From: Plantago ovata | Lineage: Eukaryota > Streptophyta > Magnoliopsida > Lamiales > Plantaginaceae | Length of the DNA: 64,000 bases | Assembly (NCBI GenBank): GCA_028274465.1 | Contig: CM051456.1 | Location: 83,252,753 to 83,316,752 of the forward strand | Direction of reading: 5' to 3' | In this document: positions 56,041-64,000 of the stretch, piece by piece | Position numbering within the stretch: position 1 is the stretch's first letter | Layout of the letters: every line of letters begins with the position of its first letter | Program-made: the position numbers and the translations under genes | The notes under the pieces: model-generated | Database searches by the model: none | Seen by the model: only the letters and a program-made list of their open reading frames with translations | Told to the model about the DNA's origin: nothing

Positions 56041-57696
56041 ATGATTGGCGATATTAATAAATGCCAAGTGACTAGATCCAAAACATCTACTACTCATGGA
56101 CTTGCTGAAGAAGCAATTGTCGTAATAGTAGAATCATTGTTCTCTTGCTTTGTTTCAGAAATTGAACCTAAAACCATAGAAGAAGCTTTAAAGCATTCTC
56201 AATGGATAAAGGCAATGCAAGAAGAATTGGATCAATTCGAAAGGAACAAAGTCTGGAAACTTGTACCACTTGCTGAAGGCAAGAAAGCTATTGGTACAAA
56301 GTGGGTGTTCAGAAACAAACTAAGTGAGTCTGGTGAAGTAACAAGAAATAAAGCACATTTAGTTGCTCAAGGTTACTGTCAGACTGAAGGATTGGACTAT
56401 GATGAGTCTTATGCACCAGTTGCAAGATTGGAGGCAATTAGGCTTTTCTTGGCCTTTGCTGCTCACAATGACTTCATTGTTTACCAAATGGATGTTAAAA
56501 GTGCATTCTTGAATGGTGAACTTGCTGAAGAAGTCTACTTAGAACAACCCCCTGGCTTTGAACTTCCCTCAGAAATCCAGATGGTATACAAGCTTCAGAA
56601 AGCTGTATATGGTCTAAAACAAGCACCAAGAGCATGGTATGATACCTTGGCTAAGTTCTTGCTGGATAATGGTTTCAAGAAAGGTGAAGTTGACAAAACC
56701 TTATTTAACATGAACCATGATGGTAAAATACTCTTAGTTCAAATTTATGTGGATGACATAATTTTTGGATCTAAGGACAAGCAACTTTGTGATGATTTTG
56801 CCAAACTCATGACAAACAAGTTTGAAATGAGTATGATGGGAAAATTGAATTATTTCCTAGGATTGCAAGTCAAGCAACTCAAAGATGGAATATTCATAAA
56901 TCAGGCAAAGTATGCGAAAGAAATGCTCATAAAGTTTAGGATCAAAGAGGAAGAGAAACCTGAAAAGATCCCTATGAGTGTTGGTTCCAAATCGGACTAT
57001 ACTAAAGAAGATAAAAGTGTTGAAGAACACAAATATAGGAAGCTCATTGGTTCCTTGTTGTATTTAACATCAAGTAGACCTGACATTCAGTATGCTGTTT
57101 GTGTGTGTGCAAGATTCCAATCTGATCCAAGAGAATCACACTACAAAAAGGCAATCAACTTACTGAAACATGTCAAAGGTACAGTCAATGTTGGATTATG
57201 GTATCTTAAAGATTATGGACTAGAATTGGTTGGTTATTCTGATGCTGATCATGGAGGATCAACTCTTGATAGAAAAAGTACCTCTGGAACTTGTCAGTTT
57301 TTGGGTACTAGATTAATATCATGGTTCAGCAAGAAGCAAACCTGTGTTGCCAATTCATCCACTGAATCTGAATACATTGCAGCTGGTTGTTGCACAGCTC
57401 AAATCCTATGGATTCATCAACAATTAAGAGATTATGGTATTTCTACAAAGAAAACACCAATCTTTTGTGATAATACAAGTGCTATTGCTACCACGCAAAA
57501 TCCTAAGTTTCACTCTAGGACTAAGCACATTGATATTAGACATCATTTCATTAGAGATCATGTGGAAAAAGGAGATATTGAGGTTGTGAAAGTAGGTACT
57601 GATGATAAACTTGCTGACATCTTTACCAAGCCCCTACCAGGTAATAGGTTCGCAATGCTAAGGTATAACCTTGGATTGATTGAACTACCTCAATAA
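56041..57696 (+). CDS. Sirevirus-like A reverse transcriptase and RNase H
   Basis: An open frame of 551 codons from the ATG at 56041, continuing pol after the upstream frame break. The reverse transcriptase has the [13 protein letters not shown] motif and catalytic YVDDIIFG near 56745. The RNase H has [11 protein letters not shown] near 57356 and ends with DIFTKPLPG. It would copy element RNA into DNA, but separated from gag and integrase by stops it is unlikely to be made as part of a working polyprotein. Confidence 0.9.
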   Translation: MIGDINKCQVTRSKTSTTHGLAEEAIVVIVESLFSCFVSEIEPKTIEEALKHSQWIKAMQEELDQFERNKVWKLVPLAEGKKAIGTKWVFRNKLSESGEVTRNKAHLVAQGYCQTEGLDYDESYAPVARLEAIRLFLAFAAHNDFIVYQMDVKSAFLNGELAEEVYLEQPPGFELPSEIQMVYKLQKAVYGLKQAPRAWYDTLAKFLLDNGFKKGEVDKTLFNMNHDGKILLVQIYVDDIIFGSKDKQLCDDFAKLMTNKFEMSMMGKLNYFLGLQVKQLKDGIFINQAKYAKEMLIKFRIKEEEKPEKIPMSVGSKSDYTKEDKSVEEHKYRKLIGSLLYLTSSRPDIQYAVCVCARFQSDPRESHYKKAINLLKHVKGTVNVGLWYLKDYGLELVGYSDADHGGSTLDRKSTSGTCQFLGTRLISWFSKKQTCVANSSTESEYIAAGCCTAQILWIHQQLRDYGISTKKTPIFCDNTSAIATTQNPKFHSRTKHIDIRHHFIRDHVEKGDIEVVKVGTDDKLADIFTKPLPGNRFAMLRYNLGLIELPQ

Positions 57697-57715
57697 AGGA
57701 TACATTTGGCAGAAT

Positions 57716-58072
57716 ACTGAAACAGGTATTCAGCAAGCCAAAGTATTCTTACTTAAAAGCTCCGTCCACTAATTTCTTCTAAGAAATGATAGGTCACTAC
57801 ATGATTGCTGAAACAGGCATTCAGCAAGTAATTCCTTCAAAACGGGTATTTGTTAGGAAACTTGATCACTTGCTGAGACAGGCACTCAGTAAGAGAAAAA
57901 CCTTAAAGATTGCTGAAACGGGCATTCAGACAATCAAAGATACTGAAACAGGTATTCAAGTATCAAGGGAATATTCTGAGACGGGAACTCAGAAAAAGAG
58001 CAAAACTCATTTCTCAGATTTTACCAAAGGATATCTCAAGTACAAAAGAATTTACTGATACGGAAAATCAGA
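57716..58072 (+). repeat. Post-pol hairpin array, TTGCTGAAACAGGCATTCAG type
   Basis: About seven units at 57716, 57805, 57870, 57910, 57942, 57975 and 58054. Each is a small hairpin with TTGCTGAA and TTCAGCAA arms around ACAGGCA, wearing down to the right with paired changes in places. In one frame they read ETGIQ repeatedly (57786-58058), but the spacing is not constant. Confidence 0.82.
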
Positions 58073-58107
58073 AATATCTTTTAAACTTAAGAAAATATGA
58101 GATATCT

Positions 58108-58120
58108 AAGTAAGGGGGAA
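58108..58120 (+). other. Internal polypurine-like tract
   Basis: AAGTAAGGGGGAA after the hairpin array, like a Copia polypurine tract but followed by TTTCAGCAAG rather than an LTR. It could serve as an internal plus-strand primer or mark an ancestral LTR border. Confidence 0.45.
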
Positions 58121-58418
58121 CTTTCAGCAAGTATCTAGGCTATTTATGCAAACTCGCTGAAAAGATTCTTGTCTATTTCAGCAAGCAATCTAGTCCCTTA
58201 AAACTCGGTAAAATCAATTTGTGACGTTAATCGGGCACAGATAAACTCGTAATAATCATGACATGAAATACAATCGTGGCCATTGATTAAAAGGAGTTAT
58301 TGATCTAACGGTTAACAAAACAAAGAGAGAGAGTGCTCTGACGGTTTTAGTTAGTGGGCCACTACACATTCAATGCAAAGGCTCCACTAACGCCTTTGTT
58401 TCTCTGTTTTGCCCTTGC

Positions 58419-58467
58419 TGAGAACTCAAATCGATTGAGTTTCTCACACATCAGAGACACTATATAA
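58419..58467 (+). promoter_or_regulatory. Putative internal promoter of the third ORF
   Basis: A near-palindrome (58419-58446) centred on ATCGAT, with GAGAACTCAA and TTGAGTTTCTC arms, stands 15 bp before TATATAA (58461-58467). The ORF starts 136 bp further on. The arrangement is kept in the second copy (TATATAAA at 60056-60063). Confidence 0.5.
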
Positions 58468-58602
58468 AGAAGGAGTTAGAGAAATGACAAAATTCTTTAA
58501 CTCACATTTACTTTCTCTGCAATTTTTAGCCTGAATCTAATGTACCTCCGGTCAAAAAACAAACTATCTTTTTCGTACACATTCTCTTCTCTATAAAAAG
58601 AA

Positions 58603-59530
58603 ATGGCACCAAAGAGACAGTGTTCCAAGACCTCCAAGTCGTCTAAGGTTGACAGTGCTGAGAAACCCACTACTCCGGCATCAAACACAACGAAAGTTGT
58701 GTTGAAAAACGATAGAATATCGGAAAAACCTATGCCTCCTTCATATCTTGACACTGCAAAGTGTGAGATGATGATGCAATGGGGTGGATTTGCAAAAGAG
58801 AAGTATATTCGATACTTCTATGAACAAGAACTTGACGATGAAAATGAAGAGGCGCTTGAATTTATCAAGCAGCATGGCCTCATGAATTTTATAACTGCTC
58901 ACACTAAGCAAGTGAGTATGTTGGACACAATGGAGTTCTACAATAATGCAGAAATCCAGTCCCTAACTGATAGTAAAGGAGTCACAGAAAAAGTGATCTT
59001 TACTACAGTTCAGAACACGCAAATCGTCCTGAAATGGACTGATTTAGCGGAAATCTTTCAGATTCCAACCACTGGAACTGAAGATGACGTCACTGCCACT
59101 GACGAAGAAATTGAAGCCTTCTACAGTGACGTCAGAAATGAGAAAATGAAGAAAGGAGAGATTGCTCCCGTGACTTGGACAAAGCACGTTAAGAGGAAGC
59201 ATCTCTGCCATTCACTTGGTCTAGTAGCTCTGCTACTGATTAAAGTTTTGGACTCCCAAGTTGGAGGAATAGACCAAGTAGGCCTGAGAAGGTGGCCGCT
59301 GCTGATGCATATCTATGAAAATAAAACGGAACTTAACTGGGCTAAGTACATTTTCAACAGGCTTGTTGATTGTGTCACTAAGTTCAAGGTAAAGGTGGAA
59401 GACAACAAGGTCTCACCTTCCTTTCCAGTTATGTATGGAATAAAGATATGCTATATCCTTGAACATTTCAGGATTCAGCTGAGAAACCCATTGCCAATCA
59501 AGAAATCTGTATGCAATGTGGGAAGATCTT
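58603..59530 (+). pseudogene. Sirevirus-like A third ORF (post-pol), cut by an LTR
   Basis: The ATG at 58603 (MAPKRQCSKTSKSSK) begins a basic N-terminus and then a folded-looking core with FIKQHGLMNFI, MEFYNNAEI and LAEIFQIP motifs. This post-pol position is that of the so-called env-like ORF of Sireviruses, but the first 300 residues show no signal peptide or membrane helix. The core motifs recall the ORF2 domain of the Athila-like elements. At 59531 an LTR starts; the second copy shows that the protein would run on. Confidence 0.75.
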
Positions 59531-59673
59531 TGTTAGGAAACTTGTAATTTTGATGAGCAATTAACCATGCTAAATTAAGAACAGTCCAGTAACTAGTACT
59601 CTTAAGGTCCATAGGATTTTAGAATTTTTAAAGGACATTGTAAAAGAGGAACGTTTGCTGATGACTTAGATAG
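59531..59673 (+). repeat. Start of another Sirevirus-family LTR
   Basis: TGTTAGGAAACTTG, homologous to 50241-50385, entering the third ORF after GGGAAGATCTT. It runs into the assembly gap. Confidence 0.9.
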
Positions 59674-59773
59674 NNNNNNNNNNNNNNNNNNNNNNNNNNN
59701 NNNNNNNNNNNNNNNNNNNNNNNNNNNNNNNNNNNNNNNNNNNNNNNNNNNNNNNNNNNNNNNNNNNNNNNNN
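59674..59773. other. Assembly gap, 100 N
   Basis: Exactly 100 N, the usual placeholder for unknown length. Left of it is an LTR start and right of it a post-pol region, so several kb (rest of LTR, gag, pol) are probably missing here. Confidence 0.95.
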
Positions 59774-60196
59774 TCATTCAGCAAGCAATCTATCCCTTAT
59801 TACTCGGAAAATCAATTTGTGACGTTAAGCTGGCACAGATAAACTCGCAATAATCATGACATGAAATTCAATCGTGGCATTGATTAAAAGGAGTTATTAA
59901 TCTAACGGCTAACAAAACCAGAGAGAGAGTGCTCTGACGGTTTTAGTTAGTGGGCCACTACGCATTCAATGCAAAGGCTCCACTATCTCCAGTGTTTCTC
60001 TGTTTACCCTTGCTGAGAACTCAAATCGATTGAGTTTCTCACACACCAGAGACACTATATAAAGAAGGAGTTAGAGAAATGACAAAATTCTTTAACTCAC
60101 ATTTCCTTTCTCTGCAATTTCTAGCCTGAAACTACTGTACCTCCGGTCAAAAAGCAAACTATTCTTTTCGTACAATTTCTTGCTCTATATAAAGAA

Positions 60197-62968
60197 ATGG
60201 CTCCCAAGAGACAGTCATCTAAGTCCTCAAAATCGTCAAAGGTTGACAGTGCTGAAACACATTGCCGGTGACTGCTCCGGTGACTTCTCTGACCCAAAAC
60301 ACACGAAAGTTGTGTTGAAAAACGACCGAATCACTGAAAAAACCTATGCCTCGTCATATCTTGACACTGCAAAGTGTGAGATGTTGATGCAATGGGGAGG
60401 TTTGCAAAAAGAAAAGTACATTAGGTACTTTTATGAACAAGAACTGATGACCAAATGAAGAGGCGCTTGAGTTCATCAAGCAGCAAGGCCTCATGAACTT
60501 TATCTCTGCTCGCACTAAGCAAGTGAGCATGATTGATACTATGGAGTTCTACAACAATGCAGAAATCCAGTCCCTTACAGACAGTAATGGAGTCACTGAA
60601 AAAGTGATCCTTACTTATGTTCAGAACACGCAAATCGTCCTGAAATGGACTGATTTAGCGGAGATTTTTCAGATTCCAACCACTGGAACTGAAGACGACG
60701 TCACTGCCACTGACGAAGAAATTGAAGCTTTCTACAGTGACGTCAGAAATGCAAAAATGAAGAAAGGCGAGATAGCTCCCGTGACTTGGACAAAGCACGT
60801 TAAGAGAAAGCATCTCTGTCCTTCACTTGGTCTAGTAGCTCTGCTACTGATTAAAGTTCTTGACTCCCAAGTTGGAGGAATTGACCAAGTAGGCCTGAGA
60901 AGATGGCCATTGCTGATGCATATCCATGAGAATAAATCGGAACTTAACTGGGCTAAGTACATTTTCAACAGGCTTGTTGATTGTGTTACTAAGTTTAAGG
61001 TAAAGGTAGAAGACAACAAGGTCTCACCTTCCTTTCCAGTTATGTATGGAATCAAGATATGCTATATCCTTGAACATTTCAGGATTCAGCTAAGAAACCC
61101 ATTGCCAATCAAGAAATCTGTGTGCAATGTGGGAAGATCTTTCTACAAGCAGAATGTACCTAAGATTGCTGGAAAGAAATCCAAGAAGACAACAACTGCA
61201 AATGTTGTCAGCACAAGCCAGCAAGAAAGGTATACAACAGCTGCAGATGTTACCACTCAGCAACTTAGAGATGAAACTGCTGTTGGTGGTGGTAACACAA
61301 ATGAAACTGCTGTAGAAAATCAACAAGGTACGTGTACAAAGCCGTTGCTGAAAATGCAACAATAGATGACTCTGGGAAACTGGAGAAATCTAAAAGAAAA
61401 AGAGGAAAGCTGATGATGACACTCAGACTGCAGCGTCATCAGCAAATCCCGTACCTAAGAGGAAACGGACAAGTAACAAAAGAAAGAAGACACTGGCTTC
61501 TCAGTCAGTCCCCAATGTCCAAGACTCCTCAGTCAATTCCCAGACAAATGCTGAAACGCATTTGCCAGTAGATGTTGCTGAAAATTACTGAAACATACAT
61601 CAGCAATGTTGAAGTGTTTGCGGAAGCCTTCAACAATCAACTTAACGTTGATAACTCTACTGAGAATAGACCACAAGGCAGTGGAAATGAAATTCCTGCC
61701 CAAGTCCCAGATATCTACTTTGTAGATAATCTAGATGATCAAACCATGGAACCAGTAAGCGACATTGCTGCTGATCTGCAAAGAGCGGCACTTGCTGATG
61801 CTGCTGAACAGATGGTTGCTGAACAAGCAACTCATCAAGTTGCTGAAACCCAGCTTGCTGATGGACCAGTTGCTGAGATAGCAATGGTTCCAGTTCCTGA
61901 AGTTGCTGAAACTCAAGAAGCATTATTCAAAGACGCATCTCTTGATGCTGAGAATGCTGGCCCAAGTTCACCAAGACTTCAATTGACAAAGTCCAGCTTG
62001 TACTGGAAGATTTAAGCAAACAAATGGAGTTGGAGATTGAAGAATCATCCAACAAGTCAATTGAACTCTTCATGACAAGCAGTGAGCTTAAAGGTCAAGT
62101 TGCTTCTGCTCAACTTGTCAATTCAGAGACAAGGGAGATTGCTGAAACCGCACAGCTTTCTCAGTTAGAGCAAACTCAGAAGTCTGCTGAAGAAACAGTC
62201 CAAGAAGCTGAAGAAACTGTTAATGCTGAAAGGACTGAGCCACAACCTGTCCTTCCTCAGCAGGTAGTTAATTCAACCATCAGTAAAACTTCAAATTCTG
62301 AAACTTATTCTTTTGCTAATATTATACTATCTCTACAGACTTCTCAAGATACAAGTCAGATGGTTGCTGAAGCCTCTGAACCAGAACCAACACTCCCTGC
62401 TCAGCAGGTAGTTAATAATTTTGGTATAAAAACTAAGTTTGACAGCTTAGTACTTGTGTCTAATTTTAATTTATTTCAGGATGAACAAATGGAGGATGCT
62501 ACCCCAGCTCCTCATGGAATGGAAATTGTACTACATGAGCTTGCTGACTCTCAGCAGGTAAATCATGTTTCAGATTTAAACTCTAAAACAATTCTCCAAA
62601 CCAATCCTGATCTAAATAAAATTCTTTTTCAGGCTCAAAAGGAGACCACTGAAGTGGTACTCATCACTGAAGATCAGCAAGTAAGTTCTGAAGAACTTTA
62701 CTTGAGCTTCAAGAGGACAACTTTGTCTAGAGTTGCTAAGTCCGTCAGCAACTGGCAAAGATATAGGAGAATGGACTTCTCAGATCTTCACCTTCATCTC
62801 TCAAATGAGAAAAAGAGATCTTCACTGCTGAAGCTCGAAACATTTGTCCACTCCATACTTCCTGACGAAATGACATATTCTCAGCAAATGAGTTCAAATC
62901 TGATTGCTCAAATCAGAGAGAATATGAAGGCCAATTTAAGAGTGCCTCTCCAGCTGAACAAGCTGTGA
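60197..62968 (+). pseudogene. Sirevirus-like B third ORF, first part, frameshifted
   Basis: It starts at the ATG at 60197. The frame is lost near 60260 and 60450, open again from 60493 to 61365 (core domain), then in pieces at 61572-62015 and 62024-62968. The parts after the core are low-complexity, rich in Ala-Glu-Thr-Gln, with many TTGCTGAA units coding AET or AEQ. The last piece contains three intron-like inserts. Function unknown; 'env-like' describes position only. Confidence 0.72.
62264..62632 (+). other. Three intron-like in-frame segments
   Basis: 62264-62338 (75 nt), 62408-62479 (72 nt) and 62558-62632 (75 nt). Each follows CAGCAG, starts GTA and ends in a TACAG or TTTCAG acceptor, in phase 0, with no stop. 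They code N-, S- and L-rich segments unlike the acidic, Gln-rich flanks. Whether they are spliced is not known. Confidence 0.5.
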
Positions 62969-64000
62969 TGCTCAAAGGCTCCTTTGTTCCTGTGGTGGCT
63001 GATCCCCACAAACTAACTGAGGAAGAGGAAGTGACAAGTGTTGCTTTGTATAAGCACGTTGAGCTAGTCATCTTGACTGATGATGAAGAAGAAGAAGAAG
63101 ATGAGAACATTCCCACTGATCCCAGTGATGATGAAGGGAAAGATTCTAAGGACAAAAAGGATGAAGATGATGACAATCAAGGTCCAAGTCCTGGTGCTGG
63201 TGGATTAAAGTTGACAGCTGCTGAAACTAATCCCTCTGACAATCAGCAAGCTGATCAACAACAATCTCAGCAAGAATCTCAACCTCCTCCTGCTGCTGCT
63301 GAAAATCAAGCACCTGTACAAGGTGCTGATACTGAAGAAGAATACGCCAGAAAAAGGGTTGCCTTGAAAAATGGCAAAAGTCCAGTTTCTGATGCCAAGG
63401 TTACTGAAGAAAACCTTGAAGATGAGGATGAAGAAGATGAAGATTACCAACGAGCTTTACAAAATAGTCTCGTGATCCATGCAAGGCATACGCAGGATCT
63501 GGAAATTGGTGAATCTTCAAGACCAAAATCAAAGGAAGTTCCATCCCTTCCACCTACTACTGGCGCAACTCCAGTTATTGAGTCTCAAACGTTGCCTTCA
63601 GCAACTACTCAATTAAAACTAACTACTGGCGAAACTCCAGTAATTGAGCCCCAAACTCAATTGAAACAACTATCTACTGGTGAAACTCCAGTCGTTGAGT
63701 CTGAAGCGTTGCCATCAGCAACCACTCAACAAAAAGGACGTGAAGCTACTGACAAAGGCTCAAAAGTCGCTCAACTTGATGAATCTGAGGATGATGACGA
63801 CTTGTCAGAAAATGAAGATGAACAATCCAAGCGAGACCCAAAAGTCGTTCAGATTCCTCCTCCTAATTATCTCAGCTATGAAGGAGATTCATTAAGGGCT
63901 GAGTTGCTTTTACAAGATGATCAGTTTGCTACTGAACTTAAGGCTCACTCCTTGACACCTAATTTAGTGCCGTTCCCAAGAGTTGAGGAGTTTACTCCCA
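62968..64000 (+). CDS. Sirevirus-like B third ORF, acidic C-terminal part, runs off the window
   Basis: An open frame of about 344 codons with no stop to the window end. Its ATG overlaps the TGA of the previous piece (TGATG), probably a one-base indel upstream that split a single gene. The protein is highly acidic (runs of Asp and Glu near 63080-63170 and 63420-63445). It has a three-unit repeat TTG-TPVIE-QT (about 63557-63725), a basic patch, then a more ordinary segment (PPPNYLSYEGDSLRAELL). No domain recognised. It resembles acidic disordered linkers. Confidence 0.7.
   Translation, partial: MLKGSFVPVVADPHKLTEEEEVTSVALYKHVELVILTDDEEEEEDENIPTDPSDDEGKDSKDKKDEDDDNQGPSPGAGGLKLTAAETNPSDNQQADQQQSQQESQPPPAAAENQAPVQGADTEEEYARKRVALKNGKSPVSDAKVTEENLEDEDEEDEDYQRALQNSLVIHARHTQDLEIGESSRPKSKEVPSLPPTTGATPVIESQTLPSATTQLKLTTGETPVIEPQTQLKQLSTGETPVVESEALPSATTQQKGREATDKGSKVAQLDESEDDDDLSENEDEQSKRDPKVVQIPPPNYLSYEGDSLRAELLLQDDQFATELKAHSLTPNLVPFPRVEEFTP
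63557..63725 (+). repeat. Coding tandem repeat in the acidic ORF
   Basis: Three units of roughly 54-63 bp containing ACTCCAGT[TA]ATTGAG or close variants, separated by TTGCC(T/A)TCAGCAAC sequences. Confidence 0.75.

Larger units (their letters stand above)
50241..59530 (+). mobile_element. Sirevirus-like Copia element A, 3' part lost or displaced
   Basis: 5' LTR, tRNA-iMet-like primer site, long gag, pol, a hairpin array, then a third ORF after pol, the plan known for Sireviruses. At 59531 the third ORF is cut by the start of another LTR of the same family, then by an assembly gap, so the element's own end is not seen. Gag and the integrase region carry stops and frameshifts, while the reverse transcriptase and RNase H frame is intact. 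The base before the LTR ends the sequence AATAC, a possible duplicated site. Confidence 0.88.
59774..64000 (+). mobile_element. Sirevirus-like copy B, post-pol region
   Basis: It matches element A from about 58176 on: leader, ATCGAT dyad, TATA box, third ORF. It continues beyond the point where A is cut and runs out of the window. It is probably the inner element whose LTR starts at 59531. Confidence 0.8.

Overview
This is plant nuclear DNA, most likely from a eudicot. The evidence is a FAD2-type oleate desaturase, a CYP736A-like cytochrome P450, plant LTR-retrotransposon classes (Ty3/Gypsy of the Athila type with tRNA-Asp primer sites, Ty1/Copia, and a Sirevirus-like Copia with an extra ORF), a LINE and Stowaway-type MITEs. 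I could not identify the species. About 80 percent of the window is nested retrotransposons; the only intact host genes lie at about 44.9-49.3 kb.

Layout. Positions 1-28998 hold one Athila-like element (element I). Its 5' LTR starts just outside the window. A 10-kb Copia element (Copia-1, 215-10229, duplicated site CATGC) sits in that LTR, and a second copy of the same Athila-like family (element II, 14125-23340, duplicated site AGCCT) sits in its gag-protease gene. Positions 28999-41212 hold the 3' end of an old Copia element (Copia-3) whose LTR was split by a minus-strand Athila-like element of a second family (element III, 29925-40725, duplicated site ATTTG). Element III in turn carries a solo Sirevirus LTR (36443-38145, duplicated site TACAC). 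Positions 41213-49964 are gene-bearing: a TIR element, a twin-primed LINE with a MITE inside it, the FAD2-like gene (minus strand), another MITE, and the P450 gene (plus strand). From 49965 on there is a truncated minus-strand Athila LTR, then a Sirevirus-like element (50241-59530), then the start of another LTR of the same family (59531). A 100-N gap follows, and then the region downstream of pol of a second Sirevirus copy runs to the window end.

How the parts work together. Elements I, II and III all have LTR, tRNA-Asp primer site (lost in II), gag-protease, non-coding spacer, a second ORF (ORF2, resembling the 'putative plant transposon protein' domain), a long 3' non-coding region, polypurine tract and LTR. 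None encodes reverse transcriptase, RNase H or integrase, and the gag-protease genes of two diverged families end at equivalent points. This looks like an old non-autonomous lineage that relies on another element's polymerase and integrase. These elements carry clusters of short inverted repeats built as GCG-NNN-CGC at matching positions (LTR, spacer before ORF2 and, in elements I and II, spacer after ORF2). The arms differ between families (AAGCG/CGCTT or GGGCG/CGCCC). Elements I and II are almost identical outside ORF2 but have strongly diverged ORF2 proteins, with the change falling at the start codon, as if a cassette had been exchanged.

The Sirevirus-like element is saturated with the heptamer TTGCTGA and its complement in LTRs, coding and non-coding DNA. 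It has a hairpin array after pol and a TATA box just upstream of its third ORF. In the second copy, that ORF carries three regularly built, in-frame, intron-like segments. All statements of similarity come from reading the sequence; no database search or alignment was run.
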